DNA from: Verrucomicrobiaceae bacterium
GTDB taxonomy: Bacteria > Verrucomicrobiota > Verrucomicrobiia > Verrucomicrobiales > Akkermansiaceae
Assembly (NCBI GenBank): GCA_005787565.1
Contig: SYAP01000304.1
Coordinates: 1-34,668 of the forward strand
Reading direction: 5' to 3'
Length of the DNA: 34,668 nt
Shown here: positions 1-8,471 of the stretch, piece after piece
How the letters are laid out: the number at the start of each line of letters is the position of its first letter
How positions within the stretch are numbered: position 1 is the stretch's first letter
Translations under genes and position numbers: made by a program
Notes under the pieces: model-generated
Told to the model about the DNA's origin: nothing
Database searches by the model: none
The model's input: the letters and a program-made list of their open reading frames with translations, nothing else

Positions 1-253
1 GAGGGCCACGGATCAAGGTTATCAGGGGGCTTCCCGTCACAAAGCGCTGTCCTCACCCATTCTTGGCGCTCATTGGGCGTGTTAGAATCTGGCTCCGCAC
101 CCCGTTTGCCCTTCCCCACTAAATTCTCGATTGTGCCTTTTTTTGCGGCGTCGTGGTGCCTCGATCGCCGCTGAGGGTTGTGTGTTAATGATTTTTCACT
201 GGCACCGAGGGCTTTCTACCGTAATCCAACGACCCGTCAAGAATTTTAACTAA
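1..253. other. No gene recognised; upstream of a truncated reading frame
   Basis: I see no convincing coding frame, RNA gene or clear promoter here. Base composition is less C-biased than the gene that follows. The stretch ends at the in-frame TAA stop (251-253) directly before an open frame that looks coding but has no start codon. It may therefore be sequence joined to the gene by rearrangement, or the true start of that gene may lie elsewhere. Confidence 0.5.
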
Positions 254-340
254 GTAGAATTAGACCGTCTCTCGGACGAAGACCAGGAATTCCTCCGCAA
301 CTACGAGCCACCCGCCGAATCAACAGAATCATCCGAAGAC

Positions 341-1729
341 ATGTCGGACGAACCGGAAGGCCCACGCTCCTTTGACAACATCACCACCGACACCCCGTAC
401 TACTTTCCCGATCTATCAGTCGGCAAGGACAACTCCCACCAACATTTCCCTCTTGGCCCCATCGGCGGCGTCATCTCCGTCGCCATGGAAAACAACGAGG
501 CCGAAGTCAAATCCCTCGCCCTCGAAGCACCCGGCGCCAAAGCCGGCATCGAGGCCGGAGACCTCATCATCGGCGCAGGCGGACGCAAGTTCGACAAACT
601 CAGCGCAGACGAAGCCACCGGCGGCGATGGCCTCCCCCGCCAGCTCGGCCTCGCCATCCTCGCCGCCCAAGCCGCCGGCACTCCGCTCCTGCTAGATATC
701 AAAAGGGGCGCGGAAAAAATCGAAATCAAAATCGACCTCCCCGCCGCCCCGGACTTCACCGACTTCTCACCCAACTGCGCCCGCTCCACCGCCCTCGCCA
801 AAGCCGCCTGCCAATGGCTCGCCGCCAACTACTCCAAATCCGGAAACTTCGGCACCGGCGACAGCTATTCCAACGCCTTCTCCGCCATCGCCCTCCTCGC
901 CTCCGGAAATCCCGAATACAAAGGCATCATCCGCCAGCACGCCCACAAAGTCGCCTCCATCCTCGAAACCAGCGTCGATCATAACAACTGGCGCGCCACC
1001 GCCATGGGTATCTTCCTAGCAGAATACCATCTCGCCACCGGAGATGATACTGTCATCGAAGGCATCAAAGCCTGCTGCAAAGTCATGGGCGAACGCATCG
1101 ACGCCGCCACCGGCAGACTCGGCCACGGCGGCACCGAGCTCCCCTACGAAGGCAAAGGCCTCGTCATCACCTCCGGCCACGCCCACTTGTTATGGGCCCT
1201 CGCCTCCCACTGCGGCATCGACATCGACGAAGAAGCATGGGACTCCTCCTACCGCTCCATCAAAGCCTCCATCGGCGAGGAAGGAAACGTCGGCTACAAC
1301 TTCTCCCTCACCGTCAGCGAGGAATCCATGGCCCGCACCGGCATCACCGCCACCGCACTCGAACTCGCCGCCAAATCCTCCGGCGACAAACGCGGCATGT
1401 ATGGCTGGATCAAGGACAACTACAAACGCTCCACCAACGGCCACACCGTCACCTCCATGGGCCTCATCTTTGGCTTCATGGGAAAAACCAACGGCGACCC
1501 CCGCGCCCTCCGCACCAGCCTCGACTACCACCGCTTCCTCCTCGCCATGTGCACCCCCATCGATCCCGCCCAAGGCGCCTACTACTACGGCCTCCGTACC
1601 AACATCGGCGGCGACAGCTACCTCGGCTTCCGCACCGTCGGCAACTACACCACCGCCCTCATCCTTCACTCCGTCAAAAAAGACACCCTCTGGAGCTTCG
1701 GAAACCGCAAACCCTCCTGGTCCCGCTGA
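341..1729 (+). CDS. PDZ domain / DUF6288-like protein, probably 5'-truncated
   Basis: Residues about 35-130 form a PDZ-like fold, with the run GAKAGIEAGDLIIGAGG typical of the PDZ carboxylate-binding and turn region. The remaining residues, about 145-460, are rich in Ala/Leu helices with repeated HWL-, GY- and T-rich segments, as in DUF6288 proteins of Planctomycetota and Verrucomicrobiota; these look like alpha/alpha toroids. ATG 341 is the first possible start. However, the frame is open back to 254 and reads LDRLSDEDQEFLRNYEPP, which resembles the end of an SHD1 (SLA1 homology) domain commonly fused in front of such proteins. No ATG, GTG or TTG lies in 254-340, and no signal peptide or good ribosome binding site precedes 341. 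I infer loss of the 5' end. Function is unknown; the family is usually exported. Codon use is strongly C-ending, like the 28-34 kb genes. Confidence 0.72.
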   Translation: MSDEPEGPRSFDNITTDTPYYFPDLSVGKDNSHQHFPLGPIGGVISVAMENNEAEVKSLALEAPGAKAGIEAGDLIIGAGGRKFDKLSADEATGGDGLPRQLGLAILAAQAAGTPLLLDIKRGAEKIEIKIDLPAAPDFTDFSPNCARSTALAKAACQWLAANYSKSGNFGTGDSYSNAFSAIALLASGNPEYKGIIRQHAHKVASILETSVDHNNWRATAMGIFLAEYHLATGDDTVIEGIKACCKVMGERIDAATGRLGHGGTELPYEGKGLVITSGHAHLLWALASHCGIDIDEEAWDSSYRSIKASIGEEGNVGYNFSLTVSEESMARTGITATALELAAKSSGDKRGMYGWIKDNYKRSTNGHTVTSMGLIFGFMGKTNGDPRALRTSLDYHRFLLAMCTPIDPAQGAYYYGLRTNIGGDSYLGFRTVGNYTTALILHSVKKDTLWSFGNRKPSWSR

Positions 1730-1832
1730 CTCCCCCACCCTCTCTCCCGGCCGCTCGTCACCAAGGTCCTAACCAGCACACCAAAAGTTTGGCCCCCATT
1801 CCTCTCTTTCCACCGCCGACTAACGTTGATAG

Positions 1833-2318
1833 GCTTCGCATAGCAAACGCCGAAACCATGCGAAATTTGAAAACCGGACTGACCTGCTCTACCTCGACCA
1901 AAACGGCGAAGGCAACCTCGACCTTCACGCCGAATTGAGCGACGCCGAAACCGACCTCCACACCGAGGAAGACCGCGGCACCTCATTCCGCCCATTGCTC
2001 TGCATCGCCTTCGACCTTGCCGTCCTCATCAGCTACGCCAGGGAACCCTTCTTCCACTTCGTCTATCACGACGGCGGCCTCGAACGCCTCCAAAACAAAC
2101 TCATGCTCGCATTCCTCGATCTGCCAACCGACACCGGAAAACTCCCACCCCATGGCGAGGTAGTGGATCGCTTTCAATACCTCAGCGGCATTTGGACGGA
2201 ATGGCAAACGATCCTCAGTCACCCGCGTGCCCTACAGATTGCCGGGGAACTCGGTTACAACTTCGACGGCATCGACGAATCCGCATTGAAGCGGCGCTAC
2301 CTCGGCACCATTTCCTGA
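1833..2318 (+). pseudogene. Fragment resembling the C-terminus of a DUF2326 (ABC-three-component) protein
   Basis: The frame is open from 1833 (after TAG 1830-1832) to the TGA ending at 2318, but the first usable start codon is TTG 1935, without a ribosome binding site. Coding-like sequence begins earlier (TDLLYLDQNGEGNLDLHAEL). The segment FRPLLCIAFDLAVL...FFHFVYHDGGLERLQNK resembles the conserved end of DUF2326 proteins, the SMC/ATPase-like component of ABC-three-component (ABC-3C) systems linked to defence. The N-terminal P-loop part is missing. After FLDL (about 2115) the remaining roughly 65 residues no longer fit what I recall of the family, so the 3' part may be a junction with another sequence. 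I call it a degraded remnant from memory of the family pattern. A free-standing small protein from TTG 1935 (127 aa) cannot be excluded. Confidence 0.5.
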
Positions 2319-2341
2319 TGTTGCCGGAATCCACGGTTTTG

Positions 2342-2363
2342 CCGGTTGCTGAGGCTCAGCCGG
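2342..2363. terminator. Possible hairpin between convergent genes
   Basis: GCTGA-GGC-TCAGC forms a short stem, extended by CCG/CGG after a small bulge. It lies in the 74-bp gap between the plus-strand fragment ending at 2318 and the minus-strand fucosidase ending at 2393. There is no clear T-run, so this is a weak call. Confidence 0.28.
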
Positions 2364-2392
2364 AGGTCGCAGACCCGCAGGCTTCCAGCTGC

Positions 2393-4228
2393 TCATTCGG
2401 AGCTGATAGAAAAGATCTGGAACTCGGCGAGGGTCGGGGTGTCTGACGTCCTCCGGATGTTCAGGCGAAGGGCGCGGGCTTTCACCCCTTCGAGCGGCAA
2501 TCTCATGTTGGGGCCGATGTTCGTCCCGGTGGCGACCTTCTTCCAGGTGCCGTTCGATTGGGCCTCGATGTCGAACGCCTCGGTGCGGTTGTAAGGCGCG
2601 TCGCTGAGGAGGACTTCGGTGATCTCAAGTTCGGAAGCGAACTCGATGGTGACCGTGGCCGAGCGCGCGGCCTCCTCCGCGGCCCACATGCTGTTAGGGT
2701 CACCGTCGGTGATGAACCCCGCGTCGAGCTGCGCCTCGCGGCCCGGCCAGAAGCTGGAAACCTTCGGGCGGATGCCTTTGCTGACCAGTTTGGGTGCGGC
2801 GACCGGCTCCGGTTCGCCCTCGATCTCGACCGCGATCACGGAGGCGACCGGATCGGGGGCGTGTTCCGGCAGCTTGATCTCGATGCCAACGGCCGTGGCA
2901 CGGACGGAGAGCGACCGCTCCGGATTGCCTAACAGCCATGCGCGTTTCACCGTGTTTGCGGCTGGCAGGCGGATCGATCCGTTTTCGGGCCATTTGAAAA
3001 CATGGAGATAGAGGGTGTTTCCCTTGCGGGTGCAGCGACCGTCGAAAGGAAGGTGTGGGAACGGCGACGCGGTGCTGCCATGGATGGATCCGGCGTTCAC
3101 CTTCATCCACGCGCCGAACTTCTCAAGACAACCGAGAGCCTGCGGCGGGATGAAGCCCTCGCCGGTGGGCCCGATGTTGAGCAGCAGATTGCCACCCTTG
3201 CTGGCGACGTCGATGAACTGGCGGAGCAGGTCGGTGTAGGTGCGGAACCCGGTGATGCGGCTGTAGCCCCAGTTGTTAGGAAGCTGCATGGTCTGGCAGG
3301 TTTCCCAATGGATTCCCGGCAGACCGGTGGCGGGAACCTCGCCCTCCGGGGAAATGTAATCTCCGGCGAAGACATAACTGTAGGTGTTCTCGATGTGGAA
3401 ATCGAATTTCGGTTGAGGTGGCAGGTATCCGGAGCGGTTGTTGATGACCACCGAGGGTTGAAGGGTGCGGATGAAATCCTCGAGTTGTTTGCCGTCCTCC
3501 GAGGTCCAGTGCTGGCGATCCCAACTGCCGTCCAGCCAAATCATGCCGATCTCGCCATAGTTGGTGAAGAGTTCCTTGAGCTGCCCGTAGAGGTAGTTGC
3601 GGAAACGCTCCTTGTCCGGCTTGCCTGTGGCGTGGTCGTTGAAATCCGGGCGCCCGGGCCAGTCGGGATGATGCCAGTCGAGGATGGAATGATAGATGCA
3701 GAAAATCACGCCGTGGCGTTTGCATGCTTCAGAAAGCTCCTTGAGCGGATCCCGATTGAAGGGGGTGAGGGAGATGTTCCAGTCATCATTGAGCTTCGTC
3801 GGCCACATGCAGAAGCCGTCGTGATGTTTGGTGGTGACGCAGATGTATTTCACACCGGCGGCGGCGATGGCCTTGATCCACGCATCGGCATCAAAGCCGA
3901 TGGCGGTGAAGGTCTTTGCGAGCGGGCGATACTGCGAGCTCGGGATCTCAAGGTGTTTCTGGATCCACTCCGCTCCGCCGGTGACGTGTTTTTCGCGCCA
4001 TTCGCCGCCGAGCTGCGAGTAAAGGCCCCAATGGATGAACATGCCGAGACGGGCCTCGTCGAACCAAAGCATGCGTTCGGCTTTTTTCCCCGCACTGTCC
4101 TGATAGGGTGGAGGCTTGGGAAAGGATGGAATTTCCTGAGCAAGCGATGGGCCGGCAAAAAGGATGTGTGCGGCGATGACTGGAACGATACGCAAGATCA
4201 TTGGCTTGATGCGGGTGGTTGATTTCAA
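2393..4228 (-). CDS. Secreted alpha-L-fucosidase, GH29, with C-terminal discoidin-like domain
   Basis: Likely hydrolyses terminal alpha-L-fucose from glycans after export. The product is 611 aa from a TTG at 4228. That start gives a signal peptide with a basic n-region and an AHILFAGPSLAQ end; ATG 4201 (602 aa) is the alternative. The GH29 hallmarks are intact: GMFIHWGLYS (His66), TTKHHDGFCMW (His135/136), LDWHHPDW and MIWLDGSW, with Asp233 the expected nucleophile. Residues about 395-470 form a beta-sandwich typical of GH29. Residues about 485-608 look like an F5/8-type C (discoidin) carbohydrate-binding domain. It lies 21 bp downstream of the second GH29 gene on the same strand, so the two are probably co-transcribed. 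No ribosome binding site stands out at either start. Confidence 0.93.
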   Translation of the reverse strand: MKSTTRIKPMILRIVPVIAAHILFAGPSLAQEIPSFPKPPPYQDSAGKKAERMLWFDEARLGMFIHWGLYSQLGGEWREKHVTGGAEWIQKHLEIPSSQYRPLAKTFTAIGFDADAWIKAIAAAGVKYICVTTKHHDGFCMWPTKLNDDWNISLTPFNRDPLKELSEACKRHGVIFCIYHSILDWHHPDWPGRPDFNDHATGKPDKERFRNYLYGQLKELFTNYGEIGMIWLDGSWDRQHWTSEDGKQLEDFIRTLQPSVVINNRSGYLPPQPKFDFHIENTYSYVFAGDYISPEGEVPATGLPGIHWETCQTMQLPNNWGYSRITGFRTYTDLLRQFIDVASKGGNLLLNIGPTGEGFIPPQALGCLEKFGAWMKVNAGSIHGSTASPFPHLPFDGRCTRKGNTLYLHVFKWPENGSIRLPAANTVKRAWLLGNPERSLSVRATAVGIEIKLPEHAPDPVASVIAVEIEGEPEPVAAPKLVSKGIRPKVSSFWPGREAQLDAGFITDGDPNSMWAAEEAARSATVTIEFASELEITEVLLSDAPYNRTEAFDIEAQSNGTWKKVATGTNIGPNMRLPLEGVKARALRLNIRRTSDTPTLAEFQIFSISSE

Positions 4229-4249
4229 TCGATAGCGTGGACCCGGGCT

Positions 4250-7200
4250 TCAGGGAGACTCCTCGATGCGGTAGAATGCCCGGTCTGCCGGAGGATTGGG
4301 GTCGGTGAAATCATCGATGGTCGCATTTGGCAGGCGCGGACCATCCACGATGGTGGTGAAGGCCCCGATCAGACTGGTGGAACGCGTGAGACGGTAGGAT
4401 TTGCCAAGATCGAGATGGTCGAATCGGATGCGGAATGCGTTGCCAACAAACCCTGAATGGCGGACCAGTGCAGGAAAGCCCGGTGGACCTTCAATAAAGC
4501 GGATCTCACTCAGACCGGTGAGACTCCGACCGTCGCCGCCGGAGATGTCGCCCGTCCCGTCGAACACGGCACCATCATGATTCGAACGGATATCGAGCCT
4601 AACAAAGCGAACGCCCGGAAGATTGACAGCCACCGTGTTTCCCAAATAGCCCGCGGTGCCGGGTGCTTGTGCGAACCGGACGCTGCCAGCCGGGGTGAAC
4701 GTAACGCCATCCACACTGCCCAAAACGTCGACCTCGTCAGGTCCGATCTTCGAGATGGCCGTGCCAAAGGTGGGAAACGCCGCATTGTATCCCCATTCGC
4801 GGATCGCCCGGATGTCACGGATTTCGCCTAGATCGAAGATGATCGAAGGACTGAAGTCGGTTCCCGGACCAAGGTTGCCGACGGTGGTCCAAACGATTCC
4901 GTCTTCACCCTCCGAATGCACCGGGCCATCCAGTCCACCTGAGAAGCCGCTGGAGTCCACGGTGTGGCTTGCCGCCCGATTCAACCCGAGCACATTCTGG
5001 CTGGAAACCGACGAAACGGCTGCGGAAGTCGCCGGGGTGACGGGAAATGTGTAGTCGACAACAATCACAGTATTGATCGGATCCGCCATGCCTGCGGGGA
5101 GCATGACCTCAAATCCACCAGCCAGTGGGGTGACGTCGAGAGAGATCGTCGGGTCGGAAAGCAGCCGTGCGCCACCCACGGCTCCGTAGAATCCGGTGGC
5201 AACGATCCTGCCATCTGGCGGGCGGTTGAAGACATGCATGAAAAGGCGGTTCTCATCGCGCTTGCAGGTGTATTCACCCCATGCCGGGCGACTGGCGACC
5301 GGGTTTCCGGTGGTGCCCCGGATCGATTCTCCGTTGGTTGCCATCCAATCTCCGAGGCCGGCATATTGGCTGAGCTGGTCGGGATGCAGGCTGCCGTCGG
5401 CCTTCGGGCTGACACTGAGTTCGATCGTGCCATTCTTCGATGCGACATCCACGATGTCCCATACGAGGTCGCGCGGTGACTTGAAGGGATAGAGGTCGGG
5501 TCGGCCATATCCCCAAGTGGGCGGATCGTTGGCGGACATGATGGCTTCCCAATCACGATCGTATTCGTTGTAGCCGACGTTGTCGATGTTCGCTTCGGGC
5601 GTGGCATAGTCGCCATTCGGATTGTCGAGGCCGTTCCAGAGGCGGTTGTTGATGATGATGTTGGGATGGTACCGGCGAACCATGTGGACAAGTTTCGTGG
5701 CTCCCCATTGTTCACCGCTGATGCCGGATGAGCTGTAGTCAAAATAGACAACATCAAAGGGACCGTAGTCCGTGTTCGTGCCAGTTTCCGATCCCGGCGC
5801 GACGATCTCCCTGACCTGCTGATGGAGGTAGGAAACGTAGTCGGCCCAAGTCTCGGTGTGTCCGGGAGGATTGGCCTCACCGGGTCGTGGATGGGCCCAT
5901 GGGATTCCGCTGTGGGGAAAGTCCGGGTGATGCCAGTCTCCAAGGGAGAAATAGAAGCCAACACGCAGCCCCTCCGCACGCAGGGCATCGACCAGTTCCT
6001 TCAGGTAATCGCGCTGGAAAGGATTGGCGGGACTGTTGGCGATCTTGAATCCGTTAGGGGCGAGAAGAGTAGTGGTCTGTGTGTTCCAGAGTGCATATCC
6101 ATCGTGGTGGCGAGGCATCACATAGACCATCGTCATGCCCGCCTGTTTGCACATTCGGGCCATCCGGGTGGCGTCGAAATTCTCACCCGTCAGATAGGGT
6201 TCAAGTGCATTTCGATAGCTCAACGTGCTGGTATTCGACCAGAACTGCATCCATTCGGCGTAGGTCCACGAAGGATCCTTCGTTCCGGTCACCGGCGGCC
6301 AAACACCCTCCGCTCCGGAATAGAGCCCCCAGACGATGGCACCAAACAACTTGTCATGGCGGAACCAAGCCATGCGGGCATCTTTCTCGCCGCTGGTTTC
6401 CGGGCGGGTGGTGAAGGACCATCTGGGGCCGGAGACCACTCCTCCAGCCGTGGTTTTCTCAACCCGCCACCAGAAGCTCGATCCCTTCTGGATGACATGG
6501 GCGGGTGGTTGCCATGTCATTCGCGCTGCAGCCGATGGAGGCAATGTGGCGGTCTCCACCTCGTAGTTGAAAACCGGGTCACCCACACCGACCACCACAC
6601 GATATCCGGTGGCAGCCCCATCACCGTCGTTGGTGTCCCAAGACAGGGCCGTCTCGGGTTCGATGCCAGTGGCACCTTGTGCTGGTTCCGGATTCCCAGC
6701 CGCAGTTGCCGGCGGCGGAGTGGGAGAACCGACAAACCTCACCTCCGACAATCCAACGAGGTACCGGCCGTCCGAACCGGCGTTGGTCGAACCCGTGATC
6801 GAACTCCAGAACCCCGCACCATCCCAGTTCGAAAGGATTTGAAATCTAACATAGCGGACCGAATTGACAGAAATGGCAAAACTCTGGGCTGGCTCCGCGG
6901 TGGTGCTTCCACCCTGCAGGAGTTCAATGTCACCGGAGGTTGTGAATGTTCCATTGTCCGGCGACGTGGAGATGCGGATGTTCCTCGCACCAAATCTGGT
7001 GAATGTGTTCTCGTTGTAGTTCCAGATGCGTATGGACTGCAAATCGACAAGCGCACCAAGATCATAAGTGATGGAGGGATTGTTATCGATCGGGGGCGCC
7101 GTGTTTCCCCGAGTGGTCCACATCGCACCGTTTGCGATCCGTTGATGGGTGGCATCCCCCGCGCCCGACACACCGGATGCGCCACTTGCCAACCCGGAGG

Positions 7201-7369
7201 CGTCGCGGGTGCGTGAAGCCGAGCGGTCAATGCCATACGGATTTTCAGAGGAAACCGCGGCAACAGCTGGCTGAATGACCACCTGCCCACTGGCGGCAAC
7301 GGAGCAAAACAGACCGGTAAACAGACTGAGCAGAATGGTATTTGTCATGAGTGCGGGCGAAGGAGACAT
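4250..7369 (-). CDS. Large multidomain GH29-family protein with two discoidin-like modules and a variant active site
   Basis: About 1,039 aa from ATG 7369, preceded by a GGTGG-like site; ATG 7348 is an alternative, and both lead into the hydrophobic segment TILLSLFTGLF, a signal peptide. Order from the 7369 start: discoidin-like module (about 36-214), Fn3-like linker (about 220-325), GH29 catalytic domain (about 330-690), beta domain, second discoidin-like module (about 782-961), and a C-terminal beta domain (RLTRSTSLIGAF). Retained GH29 residues are the His pair in MPRHHDGYALW, GDWHHPDF, and Asp544 in VVYFDYSS as likely nucleophile. The usual HWG motif reads AIVWGLYS, so its His is replaced by Val346, and the nucleophile lacks the following Gly. 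I infer altered substrate specificity. It precedes the canonical GH29 gene by 21 bp. Confidence 0.88.
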   Translation of the reverse strand: MSPSPALMTNTILLSLFTGLFCSVAASGQVVIQPAVAAVSSENPYGIDRSASRTRDASGLASGASGVSGAGDATHQRIANGAMWTTRGNTAPPIDNNPSITYDLGALVDLQSIRIWNYNENTFTRFGARNIRISTSPDNGTFTTSGDIELLQGGSTTAEPAQSFAISVNSVRYVRFQILSNWDGAGFWSSITGSTNAGSDGRYLVGLSEVRFVGSPTPPPATAAGNPEPAQGATGIEPETALSWDTNDGDGAATGYRVVVGVGDPVFNYEVETATLPPSAAARMTWQPPAHVIQKGSSFWWRVEKTTAGGVVSGPRWSFTTRPETSGEKDARMAWFRHDKLFGAIVWGLYSGAEGVWPPVTGTKDPSWTYAEWMQFWSNTSTLSYRNALEPYLTGENFDATRMARMCKQAGMTMVYVMPRHHDGYALWNTQTTTLLAPNGFKIANSPANPFQRDYLKELVDALRAEGLRVGFYFSLGDWHHPDFPHSGIPWAHPRPGEANPPGHTETWADYVSYLHQQVREIVAPGSETGTNTDYGPFDVVYFDYSSSGISGEQWGATKLVHMVRRYHPNIIINNRLWNGLDNPNGDYATPEANIDNVGYNEYDRDWEAIMSANDPPTWGYGRPDLYPFKSPRDLVWDIVDVASKNGTIELSVSPKADGSLHPDQLSQYAGLGDWMATNGESIRGTTGNPVASRPAWGEYTCKRDENRLFMHVFNRPPDGRIVATGFYGAVGGARLLSDPTISLDVTPLAGGFEVMLPAGMADPINTVIVVDYTFPVTPATSAAVSSVSSQNVLGLNRAASHTVDSSGFSGGLDGPVHSEGEDGIVWTTVGNLGPGTDFSPSIIFDLGEIRDIRAIREWGYNAAFPTFGTAISKIGPDEVDVLGSVDGVTFTPAGSVRFAQAPGTAGYLGNTVAVNLPGVRFVRLDIRSNHDGAVFDGTGDISGGDGRSLTGLSEIRFIEGPPGFPALVRHSGFVGNAFRIRFDHLDLGKSYRLTRSTSLIGAFTTIVDGPRLPNATIDDFTDPNPPADRAFYRIEESP

Positions 7370-7414
7370 CAGTATCCACCCGCGTCTCCCAAGCAGTTTA
7401 CCATCGATCCATTC

Positions 7415-7428
7415 GGATCGGCACAATC
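7415..7428. promoter_or_regulatory. GGATCGGCACAATC element upstream of the large GH29 gene
   Basis: This 14-mer differs at one base from GGATTGGCACAATC at 10795-10808. Each lies about 45-80 bp upstream of the start codon of a minus-strand gene in the fucosidase locus. It may be an operator or promoter element shared by the locus. The function is inferred only from recurrence and position. Confidence 0.3.
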
Positions 7429-7480
7429 AAATCTCACAAACTTGTTATGAAATATCAGTGGATGCGGCCCCATTTTGAGT

Positions 7481-8323
7481 TCAGCGCCGGCGGCGCAGCA
7501 TCGCGATGATGCCCAAGCCGCCGAGAAGGGCTGCGGCAGGCTCGGGGATTGCTTGAAGATCGGTGGCGGGATTGAATTCGCCCGCACCGAACGTGAAGAA
7601 ATTCGCCTCATCGAAGTCTCCAATGAGATTGTTGGTGCCAACACCCTGCTGGAATCCGAGGGCGAACAGGCCGTCGGTGGTGCCGATCGAAAGGGAAGTG
7701 CTTCCCGCTTCCACGCCATCGACATAGAAGTAGGTCGTCCCCGCATTTCTAACAAGCGCCAGGTGGGTCCATTCGTTGTCGACAACCAGTGTTGTCGAAT
7801 CTCGCGGGATGATGAGGTTGGCCTGCGCGGAACGGTTGACATCCCAGTAAACGTTGCCGTCAGAATGCCGGCGAGCTTCAATCACCAGACCACCCGCCGG
7901 AGCATCGAGCATTCCGTAAACAGCACGGAACGCGCCAACGGTACTGATGCTGGCGGTATTCGTGGAGCGCACCATGAACTGGAACCCCCAGTTGTCGACT
8001 GGAACCGTCTGGGGATCGGAACCCGCTCCAAACATCCAGATTCCCTGGAAGTTCACGCCGCTGGTGCTGGCATAAGCGGTGCTGCCGTTCACACCGGAAG
8101 GACTGGCTGTGTTGACCACAGTGCCTGTGGTGTTGTTGAAGTTGTTTACCTCGCCATCGTTCGCACTTGAAGTATCGAGCCCGATGGAAGGGCCTTCCCC
8201 TAGTCTCCAATAGGACTGGATCGTGATCGCGGACCTCGCCTCATTGCACATGGCAAGCACAGCGAGCGGGAGAACAAGGGCCGCACAACGGCTTTCTGGA
8301 AATGGCTTTAGATTCGGCTTCAT
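7481..8323 (-). CDS. LamG-like PEP-CTERM surface protein
   Basis: 280 aa from ATG 8323. A basic N-terminus and the hydrophobic run AALVLPLAVLAM form a signal peptide. The body (about 38-255) matches the LamG/concanavalin-like jelly-roll pattern of Verrucomicrobiota secreted proteins: YWRLGEGPS at the start, then EWTHLALVRNAGTTYFYVDG. The C-terminus is a textbook PEP-CTERM signal: PEP, then ALLGGLGIIAML, then four Arg. Such proteins are sorted and cleaved by exosortase/archaeosortase systems and usually end up in extracellular matrix. No exosortase gene is in the window. It sits between the choice-of-anchor protein and the large GH29 gene on the same strand, which suggests a surface glycan-binding role. 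The binding target is unknown. Confidence 0.85.
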   Translation of the reverse strand: MKPNLKPFPESRCAALVLPLAVLAMCNEARSAITIQSYWRLGEGPSIGLDTSSANDGEVNNFNNTTGTVVNTASPSGVNGSTAYASTSGVNFQGIWMFGAGSDPQTVPVDNWGFQFMVRSTNTASISTVGAFRAVYGMLDAPAGGLVIEARRHSDGNVYWDVNRSAQANLIIPRDSTTLVVDNEWTHLALVRNAGTTYFYVDGVEAGSTSLSIGTTDGLFALGFQQGVGTNNLIGDFDEANFFTFGAGEFNPATDLQAIPEPAAALLGGLGIIAMLRRRR

Positions 8324-8471
8324 GGGTCCAAATAGTGATGAATGGCTTCGGATTACCGAGTAGAATTGACTTACCTTTACATTACCAGTGTGCGATGCGA
8401 CGAGTCAGGGCTTCAATTGCAAAATATCTCAATTCGTTTAACAAATATCACAATTCCGACGATCTCCCCGC

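Noticed and set aside
3002-4222. 406-codon plus-strand open frame opposite the canonical fucosidase
   Set aside because: The opposite strand carries every GH29 motif; this frame has no recognisable features.
5822-7216. 464-codon plus-strand open frame opposite the large GH29 gene
   Set aside because: Shadow frame with no domain; the minus-strand gene holds conserved GH29 and discoidin sequence.
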